DNA of 64,000 nucleotides, taken from Akanthomyces muscarius (taxonomy: Eukaryota; Ascomycota; Sordariomycetes; Hypocreales; Cordycipitaceae). Location: NCBI RefSeq assembly GCF_028009165.1, contig NC_079243.1:2046001-2110000 (forward strand). The letters are read 5' to 3'. Made by a program: the position numbers and the translations under genes. The stretch's first letter is position 1, and each line of letters starts with the position of its first letter. Below the pieces are notes generated by a model, which worked only from the letters and a program-made list of their open reading frames with translations, was not told where the DNA came from and did not search any database. Shown piece after piece: positions 33,837 to 45,135 of the stretch.

Positions 33837-36800
33837 GATGGGCAAAGCGAGGGCGAGGAGAGACAGGAGGAGGAATGCTTCTGTCGAAGCTTTTTTTTGG
33901 AATATCCTGTGTGAGACGACGACTACCAATACATCTTTCCCTGACAAAAAAAGGCGGGATGGCAGGGTAGTTATAACAATGCCATTTACGACTGAGACCT
34001 TCACGAAGCTAGTCTTGCATGGGTTCCCCTATACAGCTCAAAGAGGCAGGCACCTGCTGGCTACCCAGAAGCCAAGTGGGCATTTTGGCGAGATGCGTGG
34101 GCTATCCCTCCCTGCCTTTGCTCAGCTTGTTGTCGCGAGCCAGTGCAGCAAGCTCCGCACGGAGAGAAATTAGCTCGTGATGAGCTCTTTCGCTGCTGCT
34201 CCACGGATTTCGGACGTGCAGCCATCGGTCAGAGCAGCCTAGCAAGGCCAAGCGCCTCTGGGAAGCGGCCCAAGCCCTTCCCCCCACGCCACATGGCTGA
34301 GTTGCCGTTCTCTTTGTGTGTGTGCGTGTCTAGCCTAATACCGGTAAGAGCGAAAGCCTGTTTTTCGCGGGAGTGCGGGGAAAAGACACCAGAAGCTGGG
34401 GAAGGGTATGGGTAAGGGCACAGAAGCCTCGGCAAGACGAACCAACGCCTGCCACATCCGCATCTGCACCTTGGCGAAAAAGCCACCGCCATGTGAACGC
34501 CCACCCGCTCTAAGAAATGGTGAGCGGGCAGGGTTCGACGTCGATTCGACGAAGCTAGGCAAGGGCAGAGAGTGGGCGACGGCGCTGTCTAGAGATGGAT
34601 GCAAGCGAGAGGAGATAACTCGCCCCCAGGTTAACCGTTGTCACCTAACCTACCCCAACGAGGCGCAGGACAAGGGCCGGCTCACGCTCCTTTTTGAGTA
34701 AGGTCGGTGATGCACGAAATGGAGGTTTGCATGATCTCGGCTCTTTCAAGCTTGGCGTTTTTATTTTTTGTTCCAGCCGAAAACTTATTTCTTCTGTTTT
34801 TCTGGGAATTATCTTCGCCCACTAGTTTCGGTATTAGACAGGCAGAGCTAAGCCCGTAACTATCGCGCCAGGCAGCTGATACTAAGTTATTCTGAGTCGT
34901 TCTCAATACTATTAATAGATAATAATAATAAAAAAGAGGACGAAACGCCGAATAAGTTCGGTATAGCTGTGCTTATATAGGGCAGTAGGGTTGCAACCAA
35001 GCTGTCCTGCTTGGCGGAGGTTTTAACTGGCAGTCACCGCCAGGTGTTTGTCATGCATCTATAGTCCGTCTGTGTTATTAGCGCCACCGACACGGTGGGT
35101 TGATCATCTGGGGTAAGGATGTGTCGACGTCGAACTTTTTGGCAAAATCCGGGGTTTCCGTCGGGGAGTTCTTTGCACCGACTTCTCCGATGCACTTATT
35201 TCAACTTCCTTGTACTGGTGTCGCTGCCAACATACGAGGTTCAAAGGAAGATGGAGAAAAAAAGCTGTAATTCTAGTCTTTACTGAGATGTGCTGCGGTT
35301 GGATCCACGCCAAGCCGCGTCCAGAACTCTGTTAAACCATGGTCTCTTTCAGTCAGGGGGGCTAATACTTTGCGGCTGAAAATAGCAATATCCTGGTTCA
35401 CAAAAAAGTCTCACAGTCCAAGCACAATGAGACATTGTGCCACTAGCGAGAGCCATAATAAACTTTGGCACTTGTTGTTACCACCCACACCAGACCACGA
35501 CTCGCGATGATAAATCCGTCCCAACGGGGGTGTCGTCGCTCATTAGGGCTTCATGCAAACTCGGGCTCACGGCCGTGCAGCACCCCGTGTGGCCCCGCGA
35601 GAACGGATGCCAGTGCTGTCCGCATCTCGCGGGGCGATGTCACCCCGTGTCTGCCTGTCAGATAAACGTGGGGTGGTGATCATCACCTCGTAGGCCTCTG
35701 AGACCTGCATATCCTCCAATTTCGGGGCTAAAATTACCGACCCAGCCCTTGGCCGACCGTTTTGTCCGTTCTCGCAGTGTGGTCCGTATGGCGTTGGAAC
35801 ACAAAGTTGGCCGCTTCATCTATCTGAGAATGTTGGATGATTTCGCAGGATTCGCCGTCGAACGCTATACAAGTGTCCACGGCACGCTCAACCGAGGACG
35901 GCTCCTGGACATTCAGCAGCAGCAACAATACTCGTGCATGTGTTGCGCTGGTTAATATGTGCCGGTTAATATTTGCCGAGCCTCATCTTGAGGATAATCT
36001 GTAAGGCCAATTTCAGCTGCTGTTGTTCATTTTCCAATTCTGTCTGGCTCCAGCGCGGGGCGTTGGTCGACGCCGCTTTTATGGGTAGGCCAACCACGAG
36101 GTAGATCAAATACAGCTTTGTGGTATGGGGGAAACGGGGTGCTCACGGAATTATCCGTAGGTTAGCTCTGCAGCACACTCGATGTCGAGATAACGGGGAA
36201 ACTAGCGGTCGACCGACATGGGCTGAGACCATTTACAAAGAGGGACACGGCAAGGCGCTACGAGCTGCTGCCGATTGAGGCGCGTCCAAGTATCTTGGCA
36301 TCTCTACACCTCGAGTCCGGGTTTTGACTGCTAGGGTGCATCGCGGAGGACTTTTCATCTCGGGTGACTTTCTTGGCGGCTTCAGACTCGTACGATGGCA
36401 GCTCATACCTAAACGTCGAAAAAGTACTCAGTAACACGCTGAGCAGCGGGCCGGGTATAGTGAGGTGGTAGAGGCATGCATACTAGTGAGAAGAACGGAG
36501 TGAGATTTCAACGTCCGCTTCCGGTTCTTGGCTAACTTTTAGTCATTTTAGATCCTGACCTTACGAAGTGTTACAATTGCGGTGACCTCGTTCTCCTTGG
36601 GCAGCAAGTGCAATGTCAGCCCGCGGTTGCCCAACAGTGAAGCCTCGGAACATGATTCTCGAGATTCCCATGTGAATACTGCGAGATCAGGATTCGTTGG
36701 ATTCATGGACAGTTTTTCTCCTTCGGGAAATACCAGCGAGCTGCATCGGTGGCTTGATGTCTAGCGGCGTCGTGACATGTTGCCGGCCGCTACCCCCGCC

Positions 36801-37445
36801 AAGAGTAATCAGCCCTCCTAATATGAACCCTGATGTGTAATTTCGGAGACGTTTGTGGGGGATTTGTCCGAAACAATAAGTCGAAAGACTTGCGCAGCGG
36901 AGCGTGAGATGGGAGCTTGCGGTGGGGGTTGACATGTCCCTTTGTCCGTGTAAGTCAGCGTCAAGTTCGTTCCCCTCATCATCTTCGATATAGGAACTTC
37001 CCCAGTGGCCGAAAGAAGTATCCCCTACGGTAGTCGTACACCCTAATATGCATACTCATCACTATCACTACTGGAGATTCAGTCGATGAGAATGCTATTC
37101 ACCAGACTTGGCGTCGCTGCTCCGCCGACAGAGGGTAGCCTTGGCCCAGAGCGAGATTCAGCGCACCCAGACTCACAACAGCTGGCAATCAGGGCTTGAG
37201 AGATTTTATTAAGAGAAGTGTTCACAACATCATGCACAAAAATGCAAGCAATAGAGAATTTCTTTCAACCATCTGGGTTCGGGCGGTCCCTCGGCTGCCA
37301 GCCGTCCGGTCGCGAATTATGTGGGGCCGACCAAACCCCAATCCTCAAGCTTGAGCTGCCGTTATTAAGAAAAATAAAACTTCGGAATCCCATCGCCAAT
37401 CCCATCCACCCAGCATCGCCGACCGGGATGAATTGCTCCCAAAAC
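33837..37445. other. Long gene-free interval (3.6 kb)
   Basis: It contains the lipase promoter on the left and the Shy1 leader on the right. I found no supported gene. Many short frames overlap on both strands without domains or splice continuity. The only structure noted is the hairpin with flanking direct repeats at 35581-35650. Confidence 0.4.
35581..35650. repeat. GC-rich hairpin enclosed by 10-bp direct repeats
   Basis: CACCCCGTGT occurs at 35581-35590 and again at 35641-35650. Between them GCCCCGCGAGA (35592-35602) and TCTCGCGGGGC (35625-35635) are exact reverse complements, with further partial pairing inside. The arrangement could be a footprint of a tiny inverted-repeat insertion or a regulatory stem-loop. 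Confidence 0.5.
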
Positions 37446-38607
37446 ATGCTCCGCAGGCTGCAGCAGCCGATGCGCAGCAGCATGCAGTCCGGCGCGCGCC
37501 AGTGCTGCGCCGCCGCGCGCTCCACGACCACTGCGCAGCAGCCCGCCGTGTCTCGACCATCCAGCAACAGCCGCTTCTTCTCGAGCACGCGGCGGCGCTC
37601 TGCGAAGCAAGCAGCCGACGACCCCAACTTTGTATCGACCGTCGACCTCGACCCGACCATGATCCGCCCCGGTCGCAGACACGGCCCTGGCCTCATCATC
37701 CTCGGTGCGTTCCCCGACCTCACTCTTCCCCCTCTTCCCGTCCCGACACTAACTGGTGAAACCTGGCAGCCCTCATCCCCATCACAGCCTTTGCCCTCGG
37801 GACCTGGCAGGTCCAGCGCCTGGGGTGGAAGACGGACCTCATCGCCAAGTTCGAGGACCGCCTCGTGCGCGAGCCCCTCCCGCTCCCGCCGCACATCGAC
37901 CCCTCCGCGATCCACGACTTTGACTACCGCCGCGTCGTCGCCACCGGCCGCCTGCGCCACGACCAGGAGATGCTCATCGGGCCGCGCATGCGCGACGGCC
38001 AGGACGGCTACATGGTCGTCACGCCGCTCGAGCGCAAGGACGGATCCACGATCCTCGTCAACCGCGGCTGGATCAGCAAGAAGCACCGCGACCAGCGCAG
38101 CAGGCCCCAGGGCCTGCCGGCGGGCGAGGTCACGGTCGAGGGCCTCCTGCGCGAGCCCTGGAAGAAGAACATGTTCACGCCCGACAACCGCCCCGACAAG
38201 GGCGAGTTTTACTTTCCCGACGTGAAGCAGATGGCGGAGCTGACGGGGGCGCAGCCCGTGTGGGTAGAGGCGACAATGGGTACGTTGGGACTTTATGGGC
38301 TTCCTCGACTGTGGTACAAAGGCAGGTGTGCTGACTTTTCAATGTAGAGCCCGAGTATATCAGAATGATGGAGTACGAGGCTCGCGGTATTCCCTTTGGC
38401 CGAGCGGCCGAGGTAAATCTGCGAAACAACCACGCCCAATACATTTTCACCTGGTACGTTTCTTTGCTGCCAATCTTGCTCTGATTCGGCTTGTTAACTA
38501 GCCGCAGGTATGCACTCTCGGTAGCGACATCCGTCATGATGTTCCTGGTCATGAAGAAGCCGGCCTCTGATATTGTTCGTCGTGTCCGCGCGACGCGCAC
38601 CTTGTAA
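37446..38607 (+). CDS. shy1: SURF1/Shy1, cytochrome c oxidase assembly factor
   Basis: Four exons (37446-37704, 37770-38279, 38348-38453, 38508-38607) give 324 residues. SURF1/Shy1 is a mitochondrial inner-membrane protein that helps heme insertion and Cox1 maturation in complex IV. An arginine-rich presequence (M-L-R-R-L-Q...F-F-S-S-T-R-R) precedes the first membrane segment, I-L-A-L-I-P-I-T-A-F-A-L-G-T-W-Q-V-Q-R. The intermembrane domain keeps the family patterns G-P-R (I-G-P-R-M-R), V-N-R-G-W-I and N-N-H-x-x-Y-x-x-T-W. The second membrane segment (Y-A-L-S-V-A-T-S-V-M-M-F) ends the protein. All introns are GT-AG and 54-68 bp. An in-frame ATG at 37428 is an alternative start. The 3' end lies 83 bp from the convergent CENP-T-like gene. 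Confidence 0.92.
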
Positions 38608-38690
38608 AATACATGTAAAACCGCCCCAACGATACGCTCGCAAGCAAAGAAACTCCATTTGTACAGTACATAAATAGAACAAGGAACAGA

Positions 38691-40569
38691 TCATGAAATC
38701 TCAGAAGCGTCATCGTCGTCATCATCGTCATATTGTGTCAGGCTCTTGTGGCGTTGGTTTTTAATGTTTGCCGCCTGTGGCATCCGTAATTCCTGAAGGA
38801 GCTCCCGGGGTAAATGCCGCTGCGCAAGAGAGAACAATGTTGCATCGGAGCCAATTTGTCGTTGCCTATACCAATAGAAGCGATTAGCATAGATCACATG
38901 GCCGAGGGTGTCCGTAGGTCCTACCGTTTCATCAACGTCAAAACGTCACTCTCCTCAATGACGGTCCTCTTCGCATGGTCTGCGTATGCGCCCAAGTCAT
39001 CGCCCAGCTGCTCAAAGAACCACTCCGACGCCTGCGTCAGCTGCGCCAGCACGTCCGAGGAGATGCGGTGGTTGCTCAGGCCCGACGTCTGCACCGCGCG
39101 GTGGGCCACGCGCCGCACAAAGGCTGGTGGCAAGGGCGGATACTCGGCGCCGTGCCGCGATATGCGCTTCTGTCTCTTCTTGGATTTTGGCCCCCGGCGT
39201 GCTGGTGCCGAGCGTCCCAGGGCCATGCTCGTATCTTGCTGGCGGATCGTGGCGTCTGCTGGGTCGCTGTCCTCGCCCTCGGATATAAAGGGTTCTCCAT
39301 CAGCAAGCGCCGAGACTCTGCGGCGGCCGCCTTCAGCATCTTCCTCTCGTTCTTCGCGGCCCTGTTTGCTGGTGGGTTCGTCATGGTCAAAAACCTCGCG
39401 CTCACGGTGGTCGTCATCATCATCATCATCGCCGAATTGTGGTACATATTCAACATCAGGGTTGTCTGGGACAAACGAGATATTGCCGTATGTCGTGTCT
39501 CCCCCTGCTCGCTCCGCCGCGGCCGTCGCAGAGTCGCCTGGTAAAGGTGACGTGGCAGGCGCATCACCGCCGGGTTCCGAGAGCACAAACGTGGTTTGAT
39601 CTCCCATATCTGGTGGTACGCCGAGTGTGAATCCACTTTCGCGACCGATCGTGCGCATCGTAGCGTCGTTGTCGAGTCTATACCCGTTAGAATCATGGTC
39701 CTGCCAAGGTCTTGTTTGTGCACAGCGGAAGCTTACCGCTGAAATGCTGCTGCGTTGTCTTCTGCTCTGCCTCGCAAGTCGTCCAACAACGAGCCAGGAA
39801 AGAAGTCTGACTGCCGCCCCGTCATTTCCACAGTCGGCTCATTCGGGTCAAAGTAGTCGCTGACGCGCACACTCCCCAGACTGCCTCGCGAGTATCTCGA
39901 TCCAGGTTGATCGCGCGGCAGTTCCACAGATCCTACAGTGTAGTTTGTGATATTGTCGTCCGGGATGACAGATAATCGAGGCGGTCGAAGCTCTGTTGTA
40001 TCATCGTCGGTATCCTGCAGCGCCAGAGATAGCCTTGGTGGCGCGGGAAGCTCGTCGTCGTCGTCATCATCATCGTCGTAGTCCCCCTCGACGTCGGGCT
40101 CTTCGTCCATGTAATCGTCGTCATCGTCCAGCTCTTCGCGCTCTCCTATCGGCCGCAAACCCGATCGCGGCTCCCTTTCGGCCGGCGATGAGCTCACGGG
40201 GACATGCTGCGTCGATGGCGCGAGCCGTTTTGCTAGCTGATTCAAAATGTTCATGGGCGTCTGGTGCTGTTCGCGCAAGCTGCGTCGGCGATTCTTGCCA
40301 GGCGTAAACATGGCAGTCCGGCGCTGTTCGAGCGCTCTCCGCGCAGCAGTGGCATGAGGCGTCGGTGCATTGTTGTTATTCTTGCGGCCCGAGGCGCTGA
40401 GTCCTCGTCGAACGGAGTTGGCGAGCGCGCGAGGCCCGGTGCGGTCGAGCGGCGTGTGAACAGCCGCATCAGGATTGGTCGCACGTCCGGAGGGAGTTCT
40501 CTGAGAGGGCGTTCGTCCTGAGGGCGTTCGCGCCGGGCGACTGCTGCCCCCGGTTGGAGTGTCGGCCAT
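38691..40569 (-). CDS. CENP-T-like kinetochore protein (Cnn1-type, histone fold)
   Basis: Three exons (39737-40569, 38925-39677, 38691-38865; two 59-bp introns) give 586 residues. CENP-T links centromeric chromatin to the Ndc80 complex. The long N-terminus (1-400) is disordered: repeated S-G-R-T-P motifs near the start (possible kinase sites) and acidic runs, including D-D-D-D-D-D-D-D. The C-terminal 120 residues form a histone fold: P-P-L-P-P-A-F-V-R-R-V-A, then I-S-S-D-V-L-A-Q-L and S-E-W-F-F-E-Q-L-G-D-D-L, then D-V-L-T-L-M-K-R-Q-R-Q-I. It ends with a short extension, L-P-R-E-L-L-Q-E-L-R-M-P, seen in CENP-T proteins. A poly-Asp tail closes the protein. A CENP-W partner is not in the window. 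The C-terminal exon boundary is supported by phase and by the family sequence. Confidence 0.85.
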
Positions 40570-41682
40570 GGCGACTTTGTGCGGTGCTGCTGGTGATGGT
40601 GGTGGATTTAAATATTGACTGGATTACTCGGCTGTCTCTATCGTCCAGCGCGTCGCCGCAAAAATCATCTGCCCATTTCTCCAAGAGGACTTGGCCAGTT
40701 GATTTGTCAGAAGACCCGCTCTTGAAGGAATTCGCTTGTTAAATGCCGTGTGCTGGTAATGCAAGATACAAAATCGTTGCTGGCTCTAATGATAAACGCG
40801 CCGAGGAGCTTGGAGACGCGATTGGTGGGGTCCGGCCGTCGTGGACTAATAGTAGGTACCGACGGGGCGTGATCAAGACTACGGAGACTGGCAACTGGTA
40901 CAGATACTGGTACCCAGGTCTTCAAGACTGTGACTGCCTACCAGTAGGTAGCTAACTTAGAGCGGAAATATCTGGTGGAGGTGCCCACGCACCACGCACG
41001 CTACGATTTACGTAGTGACTCTCCGGAGCAATCTCCACTTTTATACCACCCTGGCAAGAATGCGAACCCATGAGAAGTACTCAGTGAGCTACTAAGGCAC
41101 GTTAGCGGGCTGTTTAGGCCTGTTTTGGCAAGTTCCGGGTACGGAAAAACTGCTGCCAGGGGTCGTCGGGGGCCCTGCTAGTGCACGGCACGGTGGCTGC
41201 TGAGAGGCACTGAGGTAATCTGTACCTGGTAGGCAACAGGTGTTGGCGAGCCTTGCTGACTCTTACCTAGGTGAGGTAATGCACGAATTTATTTATGCAA
41301 GAATTGTGCACTGAGCCCCCCTGCAGGCTGACAGCAAACGGTCTCAGCCTCAGCACCACCCCTCATCACATTTATGTTCTGTTATTAAACTCTCCTTATT
41401 ATGTTGCCACTTTATACATGTATTGGTATCTAAAGTCGATATTTTGGATTGGTCGAGCGTTACCAGCGCCGTCGCCAAGCTCCATCAGATATACAGCCAT
41501 TGACAGTCGCCGATTAGAGTATCAACACTTCTCAGCGGCCTGACAGCCATCGTTGCTGCTTCTTATCAGCATCGCAATTTCTTCCCAGTGGCTCAGCATG
41601 CAAAAGGACCTAACATCGGAGACGGGTCCGGCCGCCAGCCCGGGCTCGGGCTACACTCGCGAGCTCCAGCACCCGCTCCTCG
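40570..41682. other. Promoter region of the CENP-T-like gene
   Basis: About 1.1 kb upstream of the CENP-T-like gene and downstream of the transcription-factor gene. No gene, RNA or repeat recognised. Confidence 0.4.
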
Positions 41683-43155
41683 TCAACTAGAGCTTGTTGA
41701 GGACGGAGATTCAAAAATCATAAATCTTTCACTGTCCCAAGGGTTGGCCTTTGAGGCGCCGCGTCGCGCATCTTCCTCTTCTAGAATCGTGCTGCTACGC
41801 CGGTACAAGTCCCAGACCCTGGTGTGGTGCTCGTCCCAGTTGCGCACAAGTTCCGGCGTGCCCATCGCCAGCACGGGCTCAACCCCCATGAACAGAAGCT
41901 CCAGGACCCGGAGGCCCTGTCTGGCCGCGGGCTTGTCCATGTCAGCCACCCTGTGTATGTTGAAGCGCCGCCTCCACGCGCAAAACTCGATGCGATAGTG
42001 CCAAAAGACGTCCGGCTCCGGGCCGCCCACTGCAGCGACATGACACTCGGAAACCTCTTGGGCATCACGTTGGGCGGCACGACGTGCCACGGCGTTGAGC
42101 TCGCAGAGCAGCAGCATAAACTCGTAATACGCCTCCTCCACTGACATGAGCGGCCCAGTGCCGCAGCAATACGGCGTCAGCTTGGGGCCGGACGTGCTCG
42201 GAAACTGGCACTCGAAATGCGCTACAATGCCAACCATTTGCTCTTCCTGCAGCACGCAGCCACGCCGCGCCGAATTTCGCTTCGCTCCGAGGCTCCGTGC
42301 CGTCTCCCACGAGTTCCAGCACTGAAAGAGCTGGATGCAATGCCGCGCATGCACTTTGGCCTCGTGGACGTCGCCCTGGAGGCTGCTTATCGATGAAAAC
42401 ATGACCGCGGCGAGCAGGATCGCTTCCTTGTCCGCCTCGGTGAGCTGCGATTTGGGTTTCGTCACAATCTCCACGACGCTCTTGACCGAGCGATCGTACT
42501 GCTGCAGCGAGAACACGTGCAGGGCATGGCGCTCGCTCTGGGCGGCGCTCTCTGACGTTTTCGACGACGACGCGTGTTGCGAGATCATGAGCTGCTTCTG
42601 CGTCGCTGCCAATGCCAGGCATGCATGCCACATCGCTGGATACTGTCTCATGGCCTGCAGAAGGTTGACCGTCCAGAAGCCGCGGGCAAAGGGGCCTGCG
42701 AACAGTTCCACCGTCTCGGTACGGAGGAGGTCGAAAATATGCATGTCCCACTGACTTGGCTTAACAGCGGCCGGTGCCGGCGAACTGCCCAGCTCCCTGA
42801 CTGTGAGCGGTTGTTGCTGGTTCGCGAAGAACTCGTGAATTACGATGGGATAGCCTCCGCAGACGACACCAATGGCTTTGCATCTGATGACTCCGTCAAT
42901 TTTGGACCATTCCCTTTGCAGTCACAGATCGCGGTTAGCGGTTAAAGCACTTACCGACGACACCGCGGTTTGGCTTCGTCGCACTTGACCCTTCGCTTCC
43001 TATTGTTCCTATCATCAGCAATCGTGACTCATATCAATGCTCCTACAATAGACTCTCACATACCTGCAAGTGGTGCACCCTGTCCTAGTCTTGGGTGCCC
43101 ATTTCTTCACCCGCTCCAAGGCATTTCCCTCAGCATCGATGGTAGTCCGCGCCAT
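41683..43155 (-). CDS. Zn2Cys6 fungal transcription factor
   Basis: Three exons (43064-43155, 42955-42999, 41683-42883) give 445 residues. The zinc cluster is split by two introns and only becomes visible after splicing. Cys27 and Cys30 (T-G-C-T-T-C) come from exon 1; Cys37 and Cys44 (R-V-K-C-D-E-A-K-P-R-C) from the 45-bp exon 2; Cys47 and Cys54 (C-K-A-I-G-V-V-C-G-G-Y-P) from exon 3. The spacing is C-x2-C-x6-C-x6-C-x2-C-x6-C, as in the Gal4-type family. The remaining 390 residues resemble the DUF3468/Fungal_trans_2 middle region (L-L-Q-A-M-R-Q-Y-P-A-M-W-H-A-C-L-A-L-A). No metabolic cluster adjoins it, so its targets are unknown. The start is set by the only ATG in phase upstream of the zinc cluster. 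Confidence 0.88.
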
Positions 43156-43707
43156 TACGTCGCGCCTCCTCTCTATCCGAGCCCGAATGCTTTCAGTAAG
43201 ATCCCGAGGTGATAGGCGCCTGTGTCATTGACGCTCGCCACCTCGCAGAGGAACGTCGAGTTTAAAAAAATTAAAAAAAAAGCACAGCGGAGTCGCAGGT
43301 GATTCAGGGTGACGACTACCGACGCTAGTGCAGGCAGTCGCACGCTTAGTAGCCTCATTCTAGATAATTCACATTCTGTCCAGAATCAATGTGGCGAATA
43401 GATCAACGCCCCCGTCGGTAGCGAACCTGTTTCTTGTAAGAAAAAAGCGCCTCAGCACCTCGTAACGTACGCGGTATCGGGTAGTGCTAACATGGATGCA
43501 TGCGCTAAGCAGCGTTATTCAGCCTCATGGTCAGCAACTAGTCACCTCAGGTAGTATTCGGAGTATCAAATTCAGCCTCAGATACATTGCATGATCTCAT
43601 CAATTGAATACTCATATTCCTATATACATTATTGTGAGACTATCTTCAATTGCATTCAAATATGCAGTATATACATTCATGTACTTCGTTGCAAACATTT
43701 TACTTGT
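43156..43707. other. Intergenic region
   Basis: It lies between the carboxypeptidase 3' end and the transcription-factor start and contains the latter's promoter. No feature seen. Confidence 0.4.
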
Positions 43708-45135
43708 TTAATGCTGGAAGTCACCGTCATGGATCCAGCGGTTGACAAGGTCCAGGATGGGCTTGGGCTCGTCCATGGGGACGAGGTGCCCAGCGCCAAA
43801 GATGCGGGCGAAAGCGAGACCCTTGGCGCTCTGGACAGTGCCGTAGGCGCTGCCACCACCCGTCTTGTAGGTAAGGTTCTGGGTCTGGGCCGCCTTGAAG
43901 GCGGACTGACCGGGCCACGGGAGGGCGTTGGTCCAGGCGCGCTGGCCGAGCCAGTTGCAGATGTAGTCGGCGTCGCCGGCGTAGACGAGGACGGGAACGC
44001 TCTTGGCCAGGACCTTGGGGACGTTGAGCTGGATAGGCAGCATGTCGTCGCCGGTGCTGTGGAAGTTGTAGTTGACGTCGTTGTTGCAGTTGTCAAACGT
44101 GTCCACCTCGACGTTGAGCGCGTCCTTGACGTCCTGGCGGTTGAGGTACTGCTCGACGTAGTTCATGCCCTGGTAGCAGAGGCCGCCGGAGTTGGGCTCG
44201 CACTGCTTGCGCACGTCGTACGGGTTCTGGCCCGTCTGGTAGTAGGCGTTGGAGACGCGGCCGCAGACGCTCGAGGCCGAGGTGCAGTCGTTGGCGTTCT
44301 GGGTCGAGTAGCACTGCTTGATGGCGCTCTGGCAGCGGGGGATGGCGTTGCGCATCTGCTGGCAGGTGCCCTGGTCGACGACGGCCGGGTAGCCGCCGTT
44401 GCCACAGGCCATCTCGGGGTACTGGGGGTACTGGTTGTAGGCGTCGGTGAGGCCGTTGCCGATCAGGATGCTCTTCAGGTTGATGCCGCTGTCGGAGTGG
44501 GAGAGGATCTCGGCGGCGTCGTCGGGGATGTAGTGGCCGGCGTACGACTCGCCGGCAATGTGGAAGTCCTGCTTGGCGTACTGCGGGAACTGCTGGAAGA
44601 AGAGCTTGAGGAGGGCGTAAATGTCCTTGCTGGCGGCGAGGGAGGTGTCGACGCCTTCACCGTACGAGTAGCCGGTGCCGACGGGCTGGTCGAGGAAGAG
44701 GACGTTGGCACGGTTGTTCCACGAGTCAGGGTTGTTCACAACCTTGATGTCGGCGGTGACCTTGGCAGGGCCGAGCTCGAAGAAGAGTCCGGTCATGGAC
44801 GAGCAGCCGGGACCACCGCTGAGCCAGAGAACGACGGGGTCGTTGGCAGGGTCATTGCGCGACTCGAAGAACCAGTAGAAGAGGTGCTTGTTCTGGTTGT
44901 TGTCGTCAAGGTAGCCAGCGTATTGCTTGACCGTGTCGACGCCCAGGGACGAGGGGTCAACGCTCTTGCCGCGGAGGGTGTAGTTGGCAAGGGTCGCGTT
45001 GGTGGGCTCCTCGCGGCGCTCAATCTCGGCGCCGTTGACAATGTAGTCCCAGCTGCTGTCGGGGCGGCGCTGGTGGGTAGGCTTGGCCAGCGCCGTCGTG
45101 ACGAGGCCGAACAGGACAGTAGCGGACCACCTCAT
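43708..45135 (-). CDS. Serine carboxypeptidase, S10 family (carboxypeptidase Y-like, secreted or vacuolar)
   Basis: A single-exon gene of 475 residues. S10 enzymes remove C-terminal residues from peptides at acid pH. Signal peptide M-R-W-S-A-T-V-L-F-G-L-V-T-T-A-L-A (1-17). The catalytic serine is Ser197 in G-E-S-Y-A-G-H-Y, the acid lies in A-G-D-A-D-Y-I-C-N-W-L-G (about 386-397) and His450 in G-A-G-H-L-V-P. The oxyanion and substrate motif N-G-P-type loop reads L-S-G-G-P-G-C-S-S (105-113). Ten or more cysteines fit the disulfide pattern of carboxypeptidase Y. It is shorter than CPY precursors and lacks their long N-terminal propeptide, so extracellular location is favoured. An in-frame ATG at 45207 would mask the signal peptide and was rejected. 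Confidence 0.9.
   Translation of the reverse strand: MRWSATVLFGLVTTALAKPTHQRRPDSSWDYIVNGAEIERREEPTNATLANYTLRGKSVDPSSLGVDTVKQYAGYLDDNNQNKHLFYWFFESRNDPANDPVVLWLSGGPGCSSMTGLFFELGPAKVTADIKVVNNPDSWNNRANVLFLDQPVGTGYSYGEGVDTSLAASKDIYALLKLFFQQFPQYAKQDFHIAGESYAGHYIPDDAAEILSHSDSGINLKSILIGNGLTDAYNQYPQYPEMACGNGGYPAVVDQGTCQQMRNAIPRCQSAIKQCYSTQNANDCTSASSVCGRVSNAYYQTGQNPYDVRKQCEPNSGGLCYQGMNYVEQYLNRQDVKDALNVEVDTFDNCNNDVNYNFHSTGDDMLPIQLNVPKVLAKSVPVLVYAGDADYICNWLGQRAWTNALPWPGQSAFKAAQTQNLTYKTGGGSAYGTVQSAKGLAFARIFGAGHLVPMDEPKPILDLVNRWIHDGDFQH

Noticed and set aside
37265..38086. 273-codon minus-strand frame
   Set aside because: Antisense of shy1, whose four exons give the complete SURF1 protein on the plus strand.
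39407..39437. CAT/CATCAT microsatellite-like runs in 39407-39437 and 40050-40080
   Set aside because: They are codons for Asp runs in the CENP-T-like protein, not independent repeats.
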